Under the pieces are notes generated by a model that was not told where the DNA came from, searched no databases, and saw only the letters and a list, made by a program, of their open reading frames with translations. The position numbers were made by a program, and so were the translations under genes. This document shows positions 34,886-43,876 of a stretch of 64,000 nucleotides of DNA, piece by piece. Within the stretch, counting starts at the first letter, position 1. Each line of letters starts with the position of its first letter. The stretch spans positions 1-64,000 of the forward strand of contig CASEFA010000005.1 of the NCBI GenBank assembly GCA_949287095.1, read 5' to 3'. The stretch is from an uncultured Bacillota bacterium. Lineage in GTDB: Bacteria > Bacillota > Clostridia > Peptostreptococcales > Anaerovoracaceae.

Positions 34886-36748
34886 TTAATTTACCGCCGC
34901 ATCTTGCTGTGAACCTGTTTCCTGCACTTCTGCCTGTCCGTAATCGGTGATGCCTTCACCCGTATTCGGATAGAAATGGGAGTAGGCCGCATCTGCGGCA
35001 AAAGCTATCATCAGTACCGCGCAAACGGTTCCCACTTTCTTTTCGTTAAGACGGCTCAGCAGCTCGTCAATAATCGGAGCGATCATGTATACTATGGCAA
35101 GACCGCCCACGCCGAATACGAGAAGTCCTTCGGCACAGATTCTTCCGTTAAGATTGAGGAAGTATCCGCTGTAGTCCCACCATTTCGTGCCGTCATTTAC
35201 AATCTCCATAACCCACGATGTCATGTATTCCAGGAATCCGCAGAGCACGACGGTTGACACGAACTCCAGCACCGGATTCCTGCGGAACCGGTACAGCACT
35301 GTCAGCATAAGTATGGAACCTGTACCGTAGATTGGCAGCCACGGGCCGTGAAGCGCGCCGCGGTTTACGAACACACCGTCCGAAATCAGATGCAGGCTTA
35401 CTTCCCACATCCAGCCCACGAAGGACATGGTCAGGAATATCGCCATAAGTGACCATACCGTATAGTGACGCATGTAGTTTAGGGACTGCACCAGCATACG
35501 CCTGCTTCCCTCACCGATGGGATAGAAACGCACAGGATATGCAAGACCCTGCACATCGTCAATCATATCGTGTATACGAACGTAGTCCGCCTGCTGTCTT
35601 TCATACTCTCTGTCCTGCTGACGGCGCATTATGATTACGCCGAAGTTGTTTGCAAGGAAACCTCTCCAGCCGGTAAGCTTCTTTATTTCTCCCTCCGGCT
35701 CCTCCATGACCTTTATAACGTCGGCGTATCCGGCTGCGATAACGTCCCTGTCCGCCTTTTCGTAAAGGTATCTGTCGTTAAGAAGCTCGGAGCCCTCTAT
35801 GCCCTTTTCCCTGGCAATAGCTCTCACTTCGGCATAATACCTGGTGAAGGCTGCCGTCTTGTACGGGTTGGTATAGAATACGTTAAACAGCCCCATTGTA
35901 ATATATCCGAGAACCTGCCACCCTATAAAGGTGAACTCGAACTTGAAGCACTCCCACTTATGCCCCTGCATCATCTTCCTGGAAAGGGTTATGGCCTGAC
36001 GTGCCGTCATGGACGGGTTTTCCGCAACTATATAAGGTACGAGGAAGTATGAGTATCGCTTTACGATAATACCCACCACAGTCAGGCACCAAAGGGTGTA
36101 GTACACGTACTTCACGAACATGATCCACGACGCCCGGCACAGCTTTTTCACTCTCAGAAGGAATGTGAATCTCTGTGTAGTCACGTTGTCATATATCATT
36201 CCCTCGAGGAATACTCTTCTCGTCACGACCCTGAATACGTTGGTCACGAAGAACCAGAACCCAAATGCAAGGAGCGCTCCGAGAACGATAAGCAGCAGTA
36301 TGCCCAGGTTTTCAGAACCCGTTATCTGAGCCGCAGACGCAACCAGGGTAACTATAATTGAGCCTGAAGTAAACTGATTTACAACGCCTGAAAGCACTCC
36401 TCTGGTGCGGCCGAAGACAGGGTTACCCGCTTCGGAAGCCTGTATTTCCTCAGCCTCTGTCTCGGCAGTCATTTCACGTCCCGCCTCGGTACCCTTTTCC
36501 GCTATGGTTATCATAACGTCGGTCCATGTCACTCCGCCCATATCGGTTTTAATCTGACTTTCTTTCCCGGTCACATCGTTTTCAAACTGCGTAACGGCCT
36601 GCTCCGTTGTCTGTGCTTTGGAAAAGCCCAGAGATCCGGCAAACTCTGCGCCGATAAAGGACGCTATAAGGCAGGCCGCCACGAAAATGGCGTAGTGTTT
36701 CTTCAGAGAAGCCCTGCCCAGCTTCTTCATTTCTTTTCTCGATTTCAT
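34886..36748 (-). CDS. DUF975-like plus CmpB-type (ABC_trans_CmpB) membrane protein
   Basis: A 620-residue integral membrane protein with two parts. Residues 1 to about 330 resemble DUF975: MKKLGRASLKKHY, several helices, TRYYAEVRA near the end. Residues about 415-590 match the putative ABC-transporter permease family PF06541, with the signature GALHGPWLPIYGTGS and five or so helices. A soluble stretch with EYERQQADYVRIHDMIDDVQ joins them. Both families are uncharacterised; envelope function is a guess. The fusion of the two is worth noting. It is transcribed alone and divergently from the radical SAM gene. Confidence 0.8.
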   Translation of the reverse strand: MKSRKEMKKLGRASLKKHYAIFVAACLIASFIGAEFAGSLGFSKAQTTEQAVTQFENDVTGKESQIKTDMGGVTWTDVMITIAEKGTEAGREMTAETEAEEIQASEAGNPVFGRTRGVLSGVVNQFTSGSIIVTLVASAAQITGSENLGILLLIVLGALLAFGFWFFVTNVFRVVTRRVFLEGMIYDNVTTQRFTFLLRVKKLCRASWIMFVKYVYYTLWCLTVVGIIVKRYSYFLVPYIVAENPSMTARQAITLSRKMMQGHKWECFKFEFTFIGWQVLGYITMGLFNVFYTNPYKTAAFTRYYAEVRAIAREKGIEGSELLNDRYLYEKADRDVIAAGYADVIKVMEEPEGEIKKLTGWRGFLANNFGVIIMRRQQDREYERQQADYVRIHDMIDDVQGLAYPVRFYPIGEGSRRMLVQSLNYMRHYTVWSLMAIFLTMSFVGWMWEVSLHLISDGVFVNRGALHGPWLPIYGTGSILMLTVLYRFRRNPVLEFVSTVVLCGFLEYMTSWVMEIVNDGTKWWDYSGYFLNLNGRICAEGLLVFGVGGLAIVYMIAPIIDELLSRLNEKKVGTVCAVLMIAFAADAAYSHFYPNTGEGITDYGQAEVQETGSQQDAAVN

Positions 36749-36850
36749 ATAACCTCTGACTTAACTGATTCAAAAACATACCCTGTAAGTATACATTTTC
36801 CCTCTGCTAAAGGCAAGTAAAATATCACAGCCGTCGTCATTTCTGACGTA

Positions 36851-36879
36851 TTGTAAAAACCGCCCGTTTAATGTAAAAT
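36851..36879 (+). promoter_or_regulatory. Sigma-A promoter of the radical SAM gene
   Basis: TTGTAA (36851-36856) and TAAAAT (36874-36879) are 17 bases apart. Transcription would begin near 36886, which makes the ATG at 36888 an unlikely start. Confidence 0.5.
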
Positions 36880-36914
36880 CTTTTTGCATGTCAAAAGGAG
36901 AAAAAATACAGATT

Positions 36915-37835
36915 ATGAAAGAAAACGATACGAGAATATATATGTCGGGAAACACTCCCAAGTCATACTACCCGCTGAACGTATATCTGAGGGAAAAGTT
37001 CGGGAAAAAGATGATAAAGCTTTCCATAGACGGCGGTTTTACCTGTCCCAACAGAGACGGAACCGCAGGAACCGGCGGCTGCATCTTCTGCTCAGATTCC
37101 GGAAGCGGCGAGTTTGCATCGGACATAGGCGGGCAGATAGAACTCCTCTCGGCAAAATGGCCCGACGCAGGATACCTTGCCTATTTTCAGAATCACACCA
37201 ACACGTATGCTCCAGCAGATGAGCTCAGAGCAAAATACGAAAAAGTCCTTTCCAACCCACTGATTGAGGGCATCGCCATAGCGACCCGCCCTGACTGTCT
37301 TCCGGAGGACGTTCTCAATCTCCTTTCGGAGATAAACGAAAATCGTTTCATGTGGGTGGAGCTGGGCCTTCAGACCGTTCACAAAAAAACGGCTGAGGAG
37401 ATAAACCGGTGCTACTCACTTGACGTCTTTGACAGAGCGGTAGATGAGCTTAAGAGCCGCGGCATCAGAACCGTAGTTCACCTGATTTTAGGGCTTCCCG
37501 GAGAAAGCAGAGAGGATATGGTTGAATCGGTGAAATACGTATGCAGAAAAGGCATATGGGGGCTTAAACTTCATCTTCTCAACGTTATAAAGGACACCGC
37601 TCTGGAAAAAAAATATCCGGACTTCGTTTCGTTTAAAAGTCCGGATGAATATATTAATTTCGTGTGCGATCTTCTGGAAATAATTCCTCCCGATGTGGTT
37701 ATCCACAGGCTTACGGGAGACGTTCCCAGAAAGCTTCTCGTATCCCCTGCCTGGAGCTACAGAAAGCGCACCATATTAAACGGAATCGACGGGGAAATGC
37801 GCCGTCGCGGCTCCGTTCAGGGCTGCAGACTTTAG
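36915..37835 (+). CDS. Radical SAM protein, TIGR01212/YtqA family
   Basis: A radical SAM protein of 306 residues from the ATG at 36915; the start is uncertain (36888 and 36942 also possible). The cluster-binding motif CPNRDGTAGTGGCIFC has the long Cys spacing of the TIGR01212 family, followed by the barrel with GIAIATRPDCLPEDVLNLL and VELGLQT and HLILGLPGESREDM. Some relatives modify tRNA; the reaction here is unknown. The stop overlaps the convergent malic enzyme stop by 4 bases. Confidence 0.88.
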   Translation: MKENDTRIYMSGNTPKSYYPLNVYLREKFGKKMIKLSIDGGFTCPNRDGTAGTGGCIFCSDSGSGEFASDIGGQIELLSAKWPDAGYLAYFQNHTNTYAPADELRAKYEKVLSNPLIEGIAIATRPDCLPEDVLNLLSEINENRFMWVELGLQTVHKKTAEEINRCYSLDVFDRAVDELKSRGIRTVVHLILGLPGESREDMVESVKYVCRKGIWGLKLHLLNVIKDTALEKKYPDFVSFKSPDEYINFVCDLLEIIPPDVVIHRLTGDVPRKLLVSPAWSYRKRTILNGIDGEMRRRGSVQGCRL

Positions 37836-38995
37836 CAGCGTTCTGCTTCCGCCACCTTCATCACTGCTTCTGCAACATTCTTTACTACATTCGGATCAAA
37901 AGCGTCCGGCAGCACATAATCTGCAGTCAGCTTATCTTCCGGAATGCACGAGGCTATGGCTCTTGCCGCAGCCTCTTTCATTTCCTCGGTAATCCTTCTA
38001 GCCCTCGCATCGAGAGCGCCTCTGAATATTCCCGGAAATGCCAGAACGTTGTTCACCTGGTTAGGGAAATCGGACCTTCCTGTTCCTACCACGGCGGCCC
38101 CGGCCTCCTTTGCAAGGTCAGGCATTATCTCAGGCACCGGATTTGACATTACGAACACAATCGGATCTTTCGCCATGGAACGAATCATATCCTGAGTAAC
38201 GACTCCCGGTCTGGACACGCCTATGAGTATATCGGCTCCTTTCATGGCATCGGCGAGAGTTCCGATGACCTTTTCTTTATTTGTCACCTCGGCCATCTTC
38301 TGCTGCTCCGGATTATTGTAAGGAGCCCCGTCGTAAATTGTACCCCTGCTTCCGCAGAGAATAACGTCTCCGAATCCCATTCTCAGTATCATCTTTGCGA
38401 TGGATATTCCTGCTGAACCTGCGCCGCTTATGGCGATTTTCAGATTTCCCGGCTTTCTTCCCGTAAGCTTCACCGCGTTGAGAAGTCCTGCGCATGTAAT
38501 TATGGCAGTTCCGTGCTGGTCATCGTGAAATACAGGTATGTCGCACTCTTCTATAAGTCTTCTTTCTATCTCAAAGCACCTGGGAGCGCTTATATCCTCC
38601 AGGTTTATACCTCCGAAGCTCTTTGAAATATTCCTTACAGTCCTTATTATCTCCTCGGGATCTTTGGTATCTACACAGATTGGAACCGCATCTATTCCCG
38701 CAAAGGTCTTAAACAGGGCGCATTTCCCCTCCATTACAGGCATGCCCGCAGAAGGGCCTATGTCTCCGAGACCTAAAACCGCAGTACCGTCGGTAATTAC
38801 CGCCACCGTGTTTCCCTTGCCGGTATACGTATATGCCAGAGATTCGTCCTTCTGTATTTCGAGACACGGCTCGGCAACTCCGGGAGTATACGCTATGGCA
38901 AGCTCCTCTCTGTTGGTTATAGGAGCCTTTGTCTCTACGGAAAGCTTTCCTCTCCATTCGGCATGTTTCTTAAGTGCAAGTTCCTTTTTATCCAT
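37832..38995 (-). CDS. NAD(P)-dependent malic enzyme (short type)
   Basis: A 387-residue malic enzyme that decarboxylates malate to pyruvate. Blocks: AIAYTPGVAEPCLEI, VITDGTAVLGLGDIG, the metal site DIPVFHDDQHGTAII and the cofactor fold ISGAGSAGISIAKM. Short MaeB-like or YtsJ-like enzymes lack the phosphotransacetylase tail, as here. Cofactor preference is not clear. The ribosome site is AAAGGAC. Confidence 0.94.
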   Translation of the reverse strand: MDKKELALKKHAEWRGKLSVETKAPITNREELAIAYTPGVAEPCLEIQKDESLAYTYTGKGNTVAVITDGTAVLGLGDIGPSAGMPVMEGKCALFKTFAGIDAVPICVDTKDPEEIIRTVRNISKSFGGINLEDISAPRCFEIERRLIEECDIPVFHDDQHGTAIITCAGLLNAVKLTGRKPGNLKIAISGAGSAGISIAKMILRMGFGDVILCGSRGTIYDGAPYNNPEQQKMAEVTNKEKVIGTLADAMKGADILIGVSRPGVVTQDMIRSMAKDPIVFVMSNPVPEIMPDLAKEAGAAVVGTGRSDFPNQVNNVLAFPGIFRGALDARARRITEEMKEAAARAIASCIPEDKLTADYVLPDAFDPNVVKNVAEAVMKVAEAERC

Positions 38996-39054
38996 GTATA
39001 ATTCGTCCTTTCATCCCGCAGGGACAAAACCTGCAGTTTCTTTCTACTATACCA

Positions 39055-40440
39055 CTATTCGGCCTGACTGTTAAGCCAGTTTCTTCCGACTTCAATCTGT
39101 CGTCTTACCTCGGAAGGCGCCGTTCCGCCGAAGGATTTTCTGCCTTCTACGCAGGCCTCGATTGAAATATCCCCGAGAACTTCTTTGGAAATTCTGGAAT
39201 CCACTGATGACAGTTCTTCATCTGTAAGATCTTCAAGCTCGCAACCCTTCGTCTCGCACAGCTTTACCATCCTTCCCACTATGGAATGGGCCTCTCTGAA
39301 AGGTATTCCCGCCTTAACCATATGCTCGGCTATATCCGTGGCGTTAAGGAATCCCTTTGACATCTGGGCCTTTATCCTGTCCATTCTGAACTCTGTGTTC
39401 TCCAGCATATGAGCAAAGATCTGAATGCTCGCCTTCCACGTGTCTACCGCGTCGAACAGACTTTCCTTATCCTCCTGGAAATCCTTGTTATACGCAAGAG
39501 GCGTTCCCTTCATTACAGTCAGAAGCTGCATGAGGTCACCGTACACTCTTCCGCATTTTCCCCTCAGAAGCTCAGCCATATCCGGATTTTTCTTCTGCGG
39601 CATTATGCTGCTTCCCGTGCAGTAGCTGTCGTCTATATCGATGAAAGAAAATTCCTGTGAATTCCACCATACGAATTCTTCTGCCCATCTGGAAAGGTGC
39701 ATCATGGATATTGAAGCGTCGCTTAAAAACTCAAGGCTGTAATCTCTGTCACTTACGCTGTCCATGGCATTTTCCGTAGGTGCGTCAAATCCGAGGAGCT
39801 CTGCGGTCTGATGCCTGTCGGTAGGAAGGGTAGTTCCCGCAAGAGCGCACGCTCCCAACGGACAGAGATTCATCCTCTTTCTGGTGTCCTTAAGTCTTTC
39901 AATATCGCGTCTGAACATCTGGAAATATGCCATGAATATGAAACCTATGGTTATAGGCTGTGCATGCTGTATATGAGTAAAGCCCACCGTTATGCTGTCT
40001 GCATACTTTTCAGCCTTGTCCAGTATTACAGATTCCAGATAATAAAGCCTTTCAAGGATTTCATCGATTTCATCTCTGAGATACATCCGGCCGTCAACCT
40101 GGCACTGGTCGTTGCGGCTTCTGGCTGTGTGAAGTCTCTTTCCGGCCTCGCCTATTTCGTCGATAAGTCTGCTCTCCACACCCATATGTATATCCTCGTC
40201 TTCAACGGTAAACTGAATCTCACCGCTTTCGACGCCTGCCTTAATCTTTTCGAGGCCCCTTACAATGGCGTCTTTATCCTCTCTGCTTACTATTCCGCAG
40301 TCGGCGAGCATAGTTACGTGAGCAATGCTTCCGTCTATGTCGTTTTTATACATTCTCTTGTCAAAACCAATGGACGCGTTGAACTTCTTTACGATATCGT
40401 CCATCTCCTTGGAGAATCTTCCTCCCCATAAGCTGGCCAT
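39055..40440 (-). CDS. argH: Argininosuccinate lyase
   Basis: A 461-residue ArgH that splits argininosuccinate into arginine and fumarate. Signatures: LHTARSRNDQCQVDGRMYLRDEI, GFTHIQHAQPITIG, and the catalytic loop GSSIMPQKKNPDMAELLRGK. The ATG follows AGGAGG. It starts 3 bases after the second NodB-fold gene, so it belongs to the operon driven by the sigma-54 promoter at 43765; argG is not in the window. A catabolic rather than biosynthetic use is possible but unproven. Confidence 0.95.
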   Translation of the reverse strand: MASLWGGRFSKEMDDIVKKFNASIGFDKRMYKNDIDGSIAHVTMLADCGIVSREDKDAIVRGLEKIKAGVESGEIQFTVEDEDIHMGVESRLIDEIGEAGKRLHTARSRNDQCQVDGRMYLRDEIDEILERLYYLESVILDKAEKYADSITVGFTHIQHAQPITIGFIFMAYFQMFRRDIERLKDTRKRMNLCPLGACALAGTTLPTDRHQTAELLGFDAPTENAMDSVSDRDYSLEFLSDASISMMHLSRWAEEFVWWNSQEFSFIDIDDSYCTGSSIMPQKKNPDMAELLRGKCGRVYGDLMQLLTVMKGTPLAYNKDFQEDKESLFDAVDTWKASIQIFAHMLENTEFRMDRIKAQMSKGFLNATDIAEHMVKAGIPFREAHSIVGRMVKLCETKGCELEDLTDEELSSVDSRISKEVLGDISIEACVEGRKSFGGTAPSEVRRQIEVGRNWLNSQAE

Positions 40441-40443
40441 AAT

Positions 40444-41274
40444 CTACCTCCTGTTATCCGTATAATAACGCTGAATCTCACCGCACGTAGCTGTCCAGAC
40501 GTCATCGAACGATATTATGTGATCCAGAAGCTCCTCGAAAAGTTCTATTCTTCCCGGAGAGCCGGATGCTGCGGGGTCTGTCTGAAATACGTAACAGAGC
40601 CCGTATTCTCTGCAGCCGTCAAAATAGTCAATCCAGTTGCTGAGGGCGCCTTCATATGACATTATCCTGCCCTGTCCCGCCGGAAATGCGGGATGATAGT
40701 TAAATGCGAAATACGGCAGGTCGTAATTATCCCAGTGAATCGGAATCTCCACTATCGTCGTGTTTCCCGCTTTTCTGGTGTATGGTCTGTCATCATCGTG
40801 AAGGCTGCTGGAATAAGTGAATCCCAGTTCTGCTGCGATTTCAAGAGTTTCTTCCGTAAGCTCCCCGTCTGGGGCCCTGAATCCCTCAGGAACTACATTA
40901 CAGCATTCTCTGATTGATTTCAAGGATTTTTCCAAAAGACCTCTTTGCTCTTCACGAGTATACAAGGCCATGTTTTCATTGCCGTATCCCAGGGATGCGA
41001 TTTCGTGTCCTCTTTCGGCTATATCGCGTATCTGACCGCCGTATCTCTCGCATACCCATCCCGGTACGAAGAATGTACCTTTCAGCCCGCGGCTTTCCAG
41101 CGCTTCCAGTATCCTGTCAAGCCCTCTTGTCATTCCGTACTGTCCCAGTGACAGGGTCTTTGGCATCTTTTCGCATTCAGGATCGAGAGCCAGCCAGAAA
41201 AGCTCCGCATTCAAGTTTACCGTAACCGCCGCAGCGCACTTCTTTCCGCCCGGCCATACAGGTCTGTCCATCAT
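40444..41274 (-). CDS. NodB-fold deacetylase-like protein without metal ligands
   Basis: From the ATG at 41274 (5 bases after AGGAGG; ATGA overlap with the upstream stop) the protein has 276 residues and no signal peptide. It aligns along its length with the upstream neighbour: KTLSLGQYGMTRGLDRILEAL, TFFVPGW, GFRAPDG, YSSSLHDDDRPY. The metal-binding residues are lost: the FDVDGD motif is VNLNAE, and HHGYAH is SLGYGN. It may be a pseudoenzyme partner of the neighbour or a metal-independent hydrolase; the related PuuE allantoinase and cyclic imide hydrolase branch acts on small cyclic amides, from family knowledge. Cytosolic location argues against peptidoglycan as substrate. Confidence 0.85.
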   Translation of the reverse strand: MMDRPVWPGGKKCAAAVTVNLNAELFWLALDPECEKMPKTLSLGQYGMTRGLDRILEALESRGLKGTFFVPGWVCERYGGQIRDIAERGHEIASLGYGNENMALYTREEQRGLLEKSLKSIRECCNVVPEGFRAPDGELTEETLEIAAELGFTYSSSLHDDDRPYTRKAGNTTIVEIPIHWDNYDLPYFAFNYHPAFPAGQGRIMSYEGALSNWIDYFDGCREYGLCYVFQTDPAASGSPGRIELFEELLDHIISFDDVWTATCGEIQRYYTDNRR

Positions 41275-42128
41275 CTTAAGCCCTCCTCTCTCGTCAGGTT
41301 GCGGTACCAGTCTGCTATTTCGCATCCTGTAGCCACCCATACATCTTCCTTTGACGTTATTTCTCTGAGCAGGGTATCGAGTATTCTTATCTTTCCCGGA
41401 GTACCTATCACCTGAGGATGGCTCATAAACGATATGCAGAGCCCGTATCTGTAATGACCCCTGAATTCCCTGAGAAAATTATCTTCCACCTTTCTGTAGC
41501 ACGATATTCTGTCCTGACCGCATGGCTCTGCAGGGTACATGTTATACGCCATTGCAACGTAGTCATCCACTTCCCACTTTGTCGGGATTTCAATCATATC
41601 GGTTTCACGGCCGTCTATTACTGTTCTGTACGGCCTGTCATCGCCTCTCATGGAGCTGGAATAATCTATTCCTCTTTCATAGAGAAGCTTCGGCGTCTCT
41701 ACGGCCCAGTCTCCGGAAGGCGTTCTGAAACCTCTTACCTCGTGTCCAATGAGCTCTTTGAATATTCTCTGTGTCTTTTCGATTATCTCTATCTGTTCTT
41801 CCACGGTTTTTCCGGCAAATCTCTCGTGTGCATAACCGTGATGTCCTATCTCGTGTCCCTTTTCGTCTATCTTCTTTATGAGTTCCGGATATCTTTCCGC
41901 CGTCAGCCCCGGAACAAAGAATGTAGCCTTTACTCCGTACTCATCGAGCTTGTCCAGTATCCTGTCCACACATCGCTTAGGTCCGTACTGACCTACAGAC
42001 AGGGATCTGAGATACCTGTCGCCGTTAGGCAGTCCCCTGTTTCCGTTTTCCCAGGTGGTATCGCCGTCCACGTCGAAGCTGAACATTACGGCACAGCGTT
42101 TACCATCCGGCCATTTTAACGTGTTCAT
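41271..42128 (-). CDS. NodB-fold hydrolase (PgdA/PuuE/imidase-like), cytosolic
   Basis: From the ATG at 42128 (AGGAGG 8 bases before) it has 285 residues. The polysaccharide-deacetylase fold is clear: FSFDVDGDTTW with two Asp, TFFVPGLTAERYPELI, GHEIGHHGYAHE with both metal His, GFRTPSGDW, and FMSHPQVIGTPGKI. There is no signal peptide or membrane anchor, so it acts in the cytosol, like HpPgdA/PuuE-type relatives that hydrolyse amides or imides. It lies 13 bases after the alanine/sodium symporter and is coupled to a degenerate paralogue. The likely substrate is something the symporter imports, which is inference. Confidence 0.88.
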   Translation of the reverse strand: MNTLKWPDGKRCAVMFSFDVDGDTTWENGNRGLPNGDRYLRSLSVGQYGPKRCVDRILDKLDEYGVKATFFVPGLTAERYPELIKKIDEKGHEIGHHGYAHERFAGKTVEEQIEIIEKTQRIFKELIGHEVRGFRTPSGDWAVETPKLLYERGIDYSSSMRGDDRPYRTVIDGRETDMIEIPTKWEVDDYVAMAYNMYPAEPCGQDRISCYRKVEDNFLREFRGHYRYGLCISFMSHPQVIGTPGKIRILDTLLREITSKEDVWVATGCEIADWYRNLTREEGLR

Positions 42129-42141
42129 AGATGGTTCCTCC

Positions 42142-43698
42142 TTACTGTTTTTCCGCTTCTGCTCTGGCTTCTTCTGTCCAGATTTCACTCTCTACACCTA
42201 TTTCAGACGATACAAATCTTCGTCCTCCGCTGCTTACATATCCCTTAAGCGCTTTATATACGTATCTGCTTCCATACAGTATAATTGGTGCGTTTACAAA
42301 TACCATGAGAATATTTATTAAATCTGTAAGATACCAGATATTGTTGAGCTCAAGGCCTGCAAGCACGCACAAAGTTCCTATCGGTACAAATACCACGGTT
42401 CCAAGTACACGAACTACGGTAGTGCATGTCTTTGATTTGGTAATTCTCGTTCCTGCAATCACTGCAAATGATACAAGACCGAGGAGCGTCGTAAATGCGA
42501 ACAGAGCATAGCAGACGCAGATGATAAATGCAATTACGCCATCCGCAGCCGTTCCTGGCACCAGAGCTTTAATCGACTCCAGGTATACATCTATTGTCGA
42601 ATTCTTAAGTGTATCCCATCCCGATGAAGCAACATTCCAAAGACTTGCGCTGCATACTACGAAACCGGTTAATGTACATATAACCAGCGTATCGAGAAAT
42701 ACTCCTATTGCCTGTACAAATCCCTGTTCACAAGGGTGATCCTGCTCAGCAACAGCTGCGGACATAGTAATCGTTCCCTGACCGGCCTCATTTGAGAGAA
42801 GGCCCCTTTTAATACCCTGTGAAAGTACTACGCCAAAGCCTCCGCCGAATATTGCCTGCGGCTTGAACGCCCCTACAAATACAGTTTCTATAAACATCGG
42901 AAAATGTTTTATATTTACGATGAGAAGACCGATAATAATCACTGCATAAAGTACAGCCATAACCGGAACCATTTTATCTGTAACAGCCGTTACACGCTTT
43001 ATTCCGCCAAAGACTGTAACAATGATACCTACAATTAAAACAATGGCCAGACCGTAGTAAAGCGGTGAAGTCCTCCCCGCAGGGGTTCCGGTAAGAAGCC
43101 CTATTCCCGTTCCGCTTGCAGTGAAAACGTGGAATGTCTGGATAGGAATGCTGAGCATGGCATACCCGATAAACATCACAGCTAAAGCCGTTCCAACCCA
43201 CTTTCTGTTTCCGAGAAGCTTTCTGCCGTAGTAAGGAAGTCCTCCTACAAACTCATCCCCGTCTTTTTCCTTAAAAATCTGAGATAGTGTAGATTCTATA
43301 AACGAACTTGCCATTCCAAATACAGCTGATACCCACATCCAGAACACAGCTCCCGGACCGCCGATTGCAACGGCACCGGTTACACCTGTAATATTTCCAG
43401 GTCCTATTCTCATAGCAGTACTCAGCATAAAAGCTGCCAGCGGACTTACGCCGGTATCTCCTTTTTTCTTCTTTGCAAGTACCTGTATTCCTCTCTTAAA
43501 GTATCTGAACTGAACGCCCCTTGTCTTAAAGGTAAACCATATACCCATACCGACAAGAAGCCATATGGCAAACGGAATGTTTCCAATAACTGGAATGTTG
43601 GCATACCACTCGAAATTTTGAGGGAAAACCCACAGTATATCGCCTATAGGAAGTATATTGGCGAAAAATGCATCTACGCTCAGTAAAATGTCTTTCAT
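42142..43698 (-). CDS. Sodium:alanine/glycine symporter (AGCS family)
   Basis: A 518-residue transporter with about eleven helices. The AGCS signature RIGPGNITGVTGAVAIGGPGAVFWMW region and GLLSNEAGQGTITMSAAVAEQDHPCEQG are present. The family imports alanine, glycine or related small amino acids with sodium. The last 40 residues form a charged tail. It is the first gene of a four-gene operon (symporter, two NodB-fold proteins, argH) preceded by a consensus sigma-54 promoter. AGGAGG precedes the ATG. Confidence 0.93.
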   Translation of the reverse strand: MKDILLSVDAFFANILPIGDILWVFPQNFEWYANIPVIGNIPFAIWLLVGMGIWFTFKTRGVQFRYFKRGIQVLAKKKKGDTGVSPLAAFMLSTAMRIGPGNITGVTGAVAIGGPGAVFWMWVSAVFGMASSFIESTLSQIFKEKDGDEFVGGLPYYGRKLLGNRKWVGTALAVMFIGYAMLSIPIQTFHVFTASGTGIGLLTGTPAGRTSPLYYGLAIVLIVGIIVTVFGGIKRVTAVTDKMVPVMAVLYAVIIIGLLIVNIKHFPMFIETVFVGAFKPQAIFGGGFGVVLSQGIKRGLLSNEAGQGTITMSAAVAEQDHPCEQGFVQAIGVFLDTLVICTLTGFVVCSASLWNVASSGWDTLKNSTIDVYLESIKALVPGTAADGVIAFIICVCYALFAFTTLLGLVSFAVIAGTRITKSKTCTTVVRVLGTVVFVPIGTLCVLAGLELNNIWYLTDLINILMVFVNAPIILYGSRYVYKALKGYVSSGGRRFVSSEIGVESEIWTEEARAEAEKQ

Positions 43699-43764
43699 CT
43701 CTTTCCTCCACTTGTAAATTCAGTGACAGTAAATTGATATTCCGGAATTTTCAATACAAAGATA

Positions 43765-43781
43765 AGCAAAATGCATGCCAA
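43765..43781 (-). promoter_or_regulatory. Sigma-54 (-24/-12) promoter of the symporter operon
   Basis: The minus strand reads TTGGCATG, 4 bases, TTGCT, matching the RpoN consensus TGGCACG-N4-TTGC with the exact GG-to-GC spacing. It lies about 66 bases before the symporter start and directly after the sigma-54 activator gene. Confidence 0.88.
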
Positions 43782-43823
43782 TGAAATTTCAGCCTTTTTT
43801 GGGCTTTTTCCTTATATTTTTCT

Positions 43824-43876
43824 CAAAGAAGCAGGGTTATCAGGCATTTATTTAGCCTAATAACCCTGTTTCTTTG
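43824..43876. other. Long hairpin spanning the activator stop codon
   Basis: CAAAGAA, CAGGGTTAT and AGGC pair with GCCT, ATAACCCTG and TTCTTTG around an A/T loop. The stem covers the last codons and stop of the activator. Neither strand has a T-run after it, so it is not a standard terminator; it may be an mRNA end stabiliser or a regulatory structure between activator and target operon. Confidence 0.6.

Noticed and set aside
43824..43876. Hairpin as an ordinary intrinsic terminator
   Set aside because: No T-run follows on either strand; it is listed instead as an unexplained structure.
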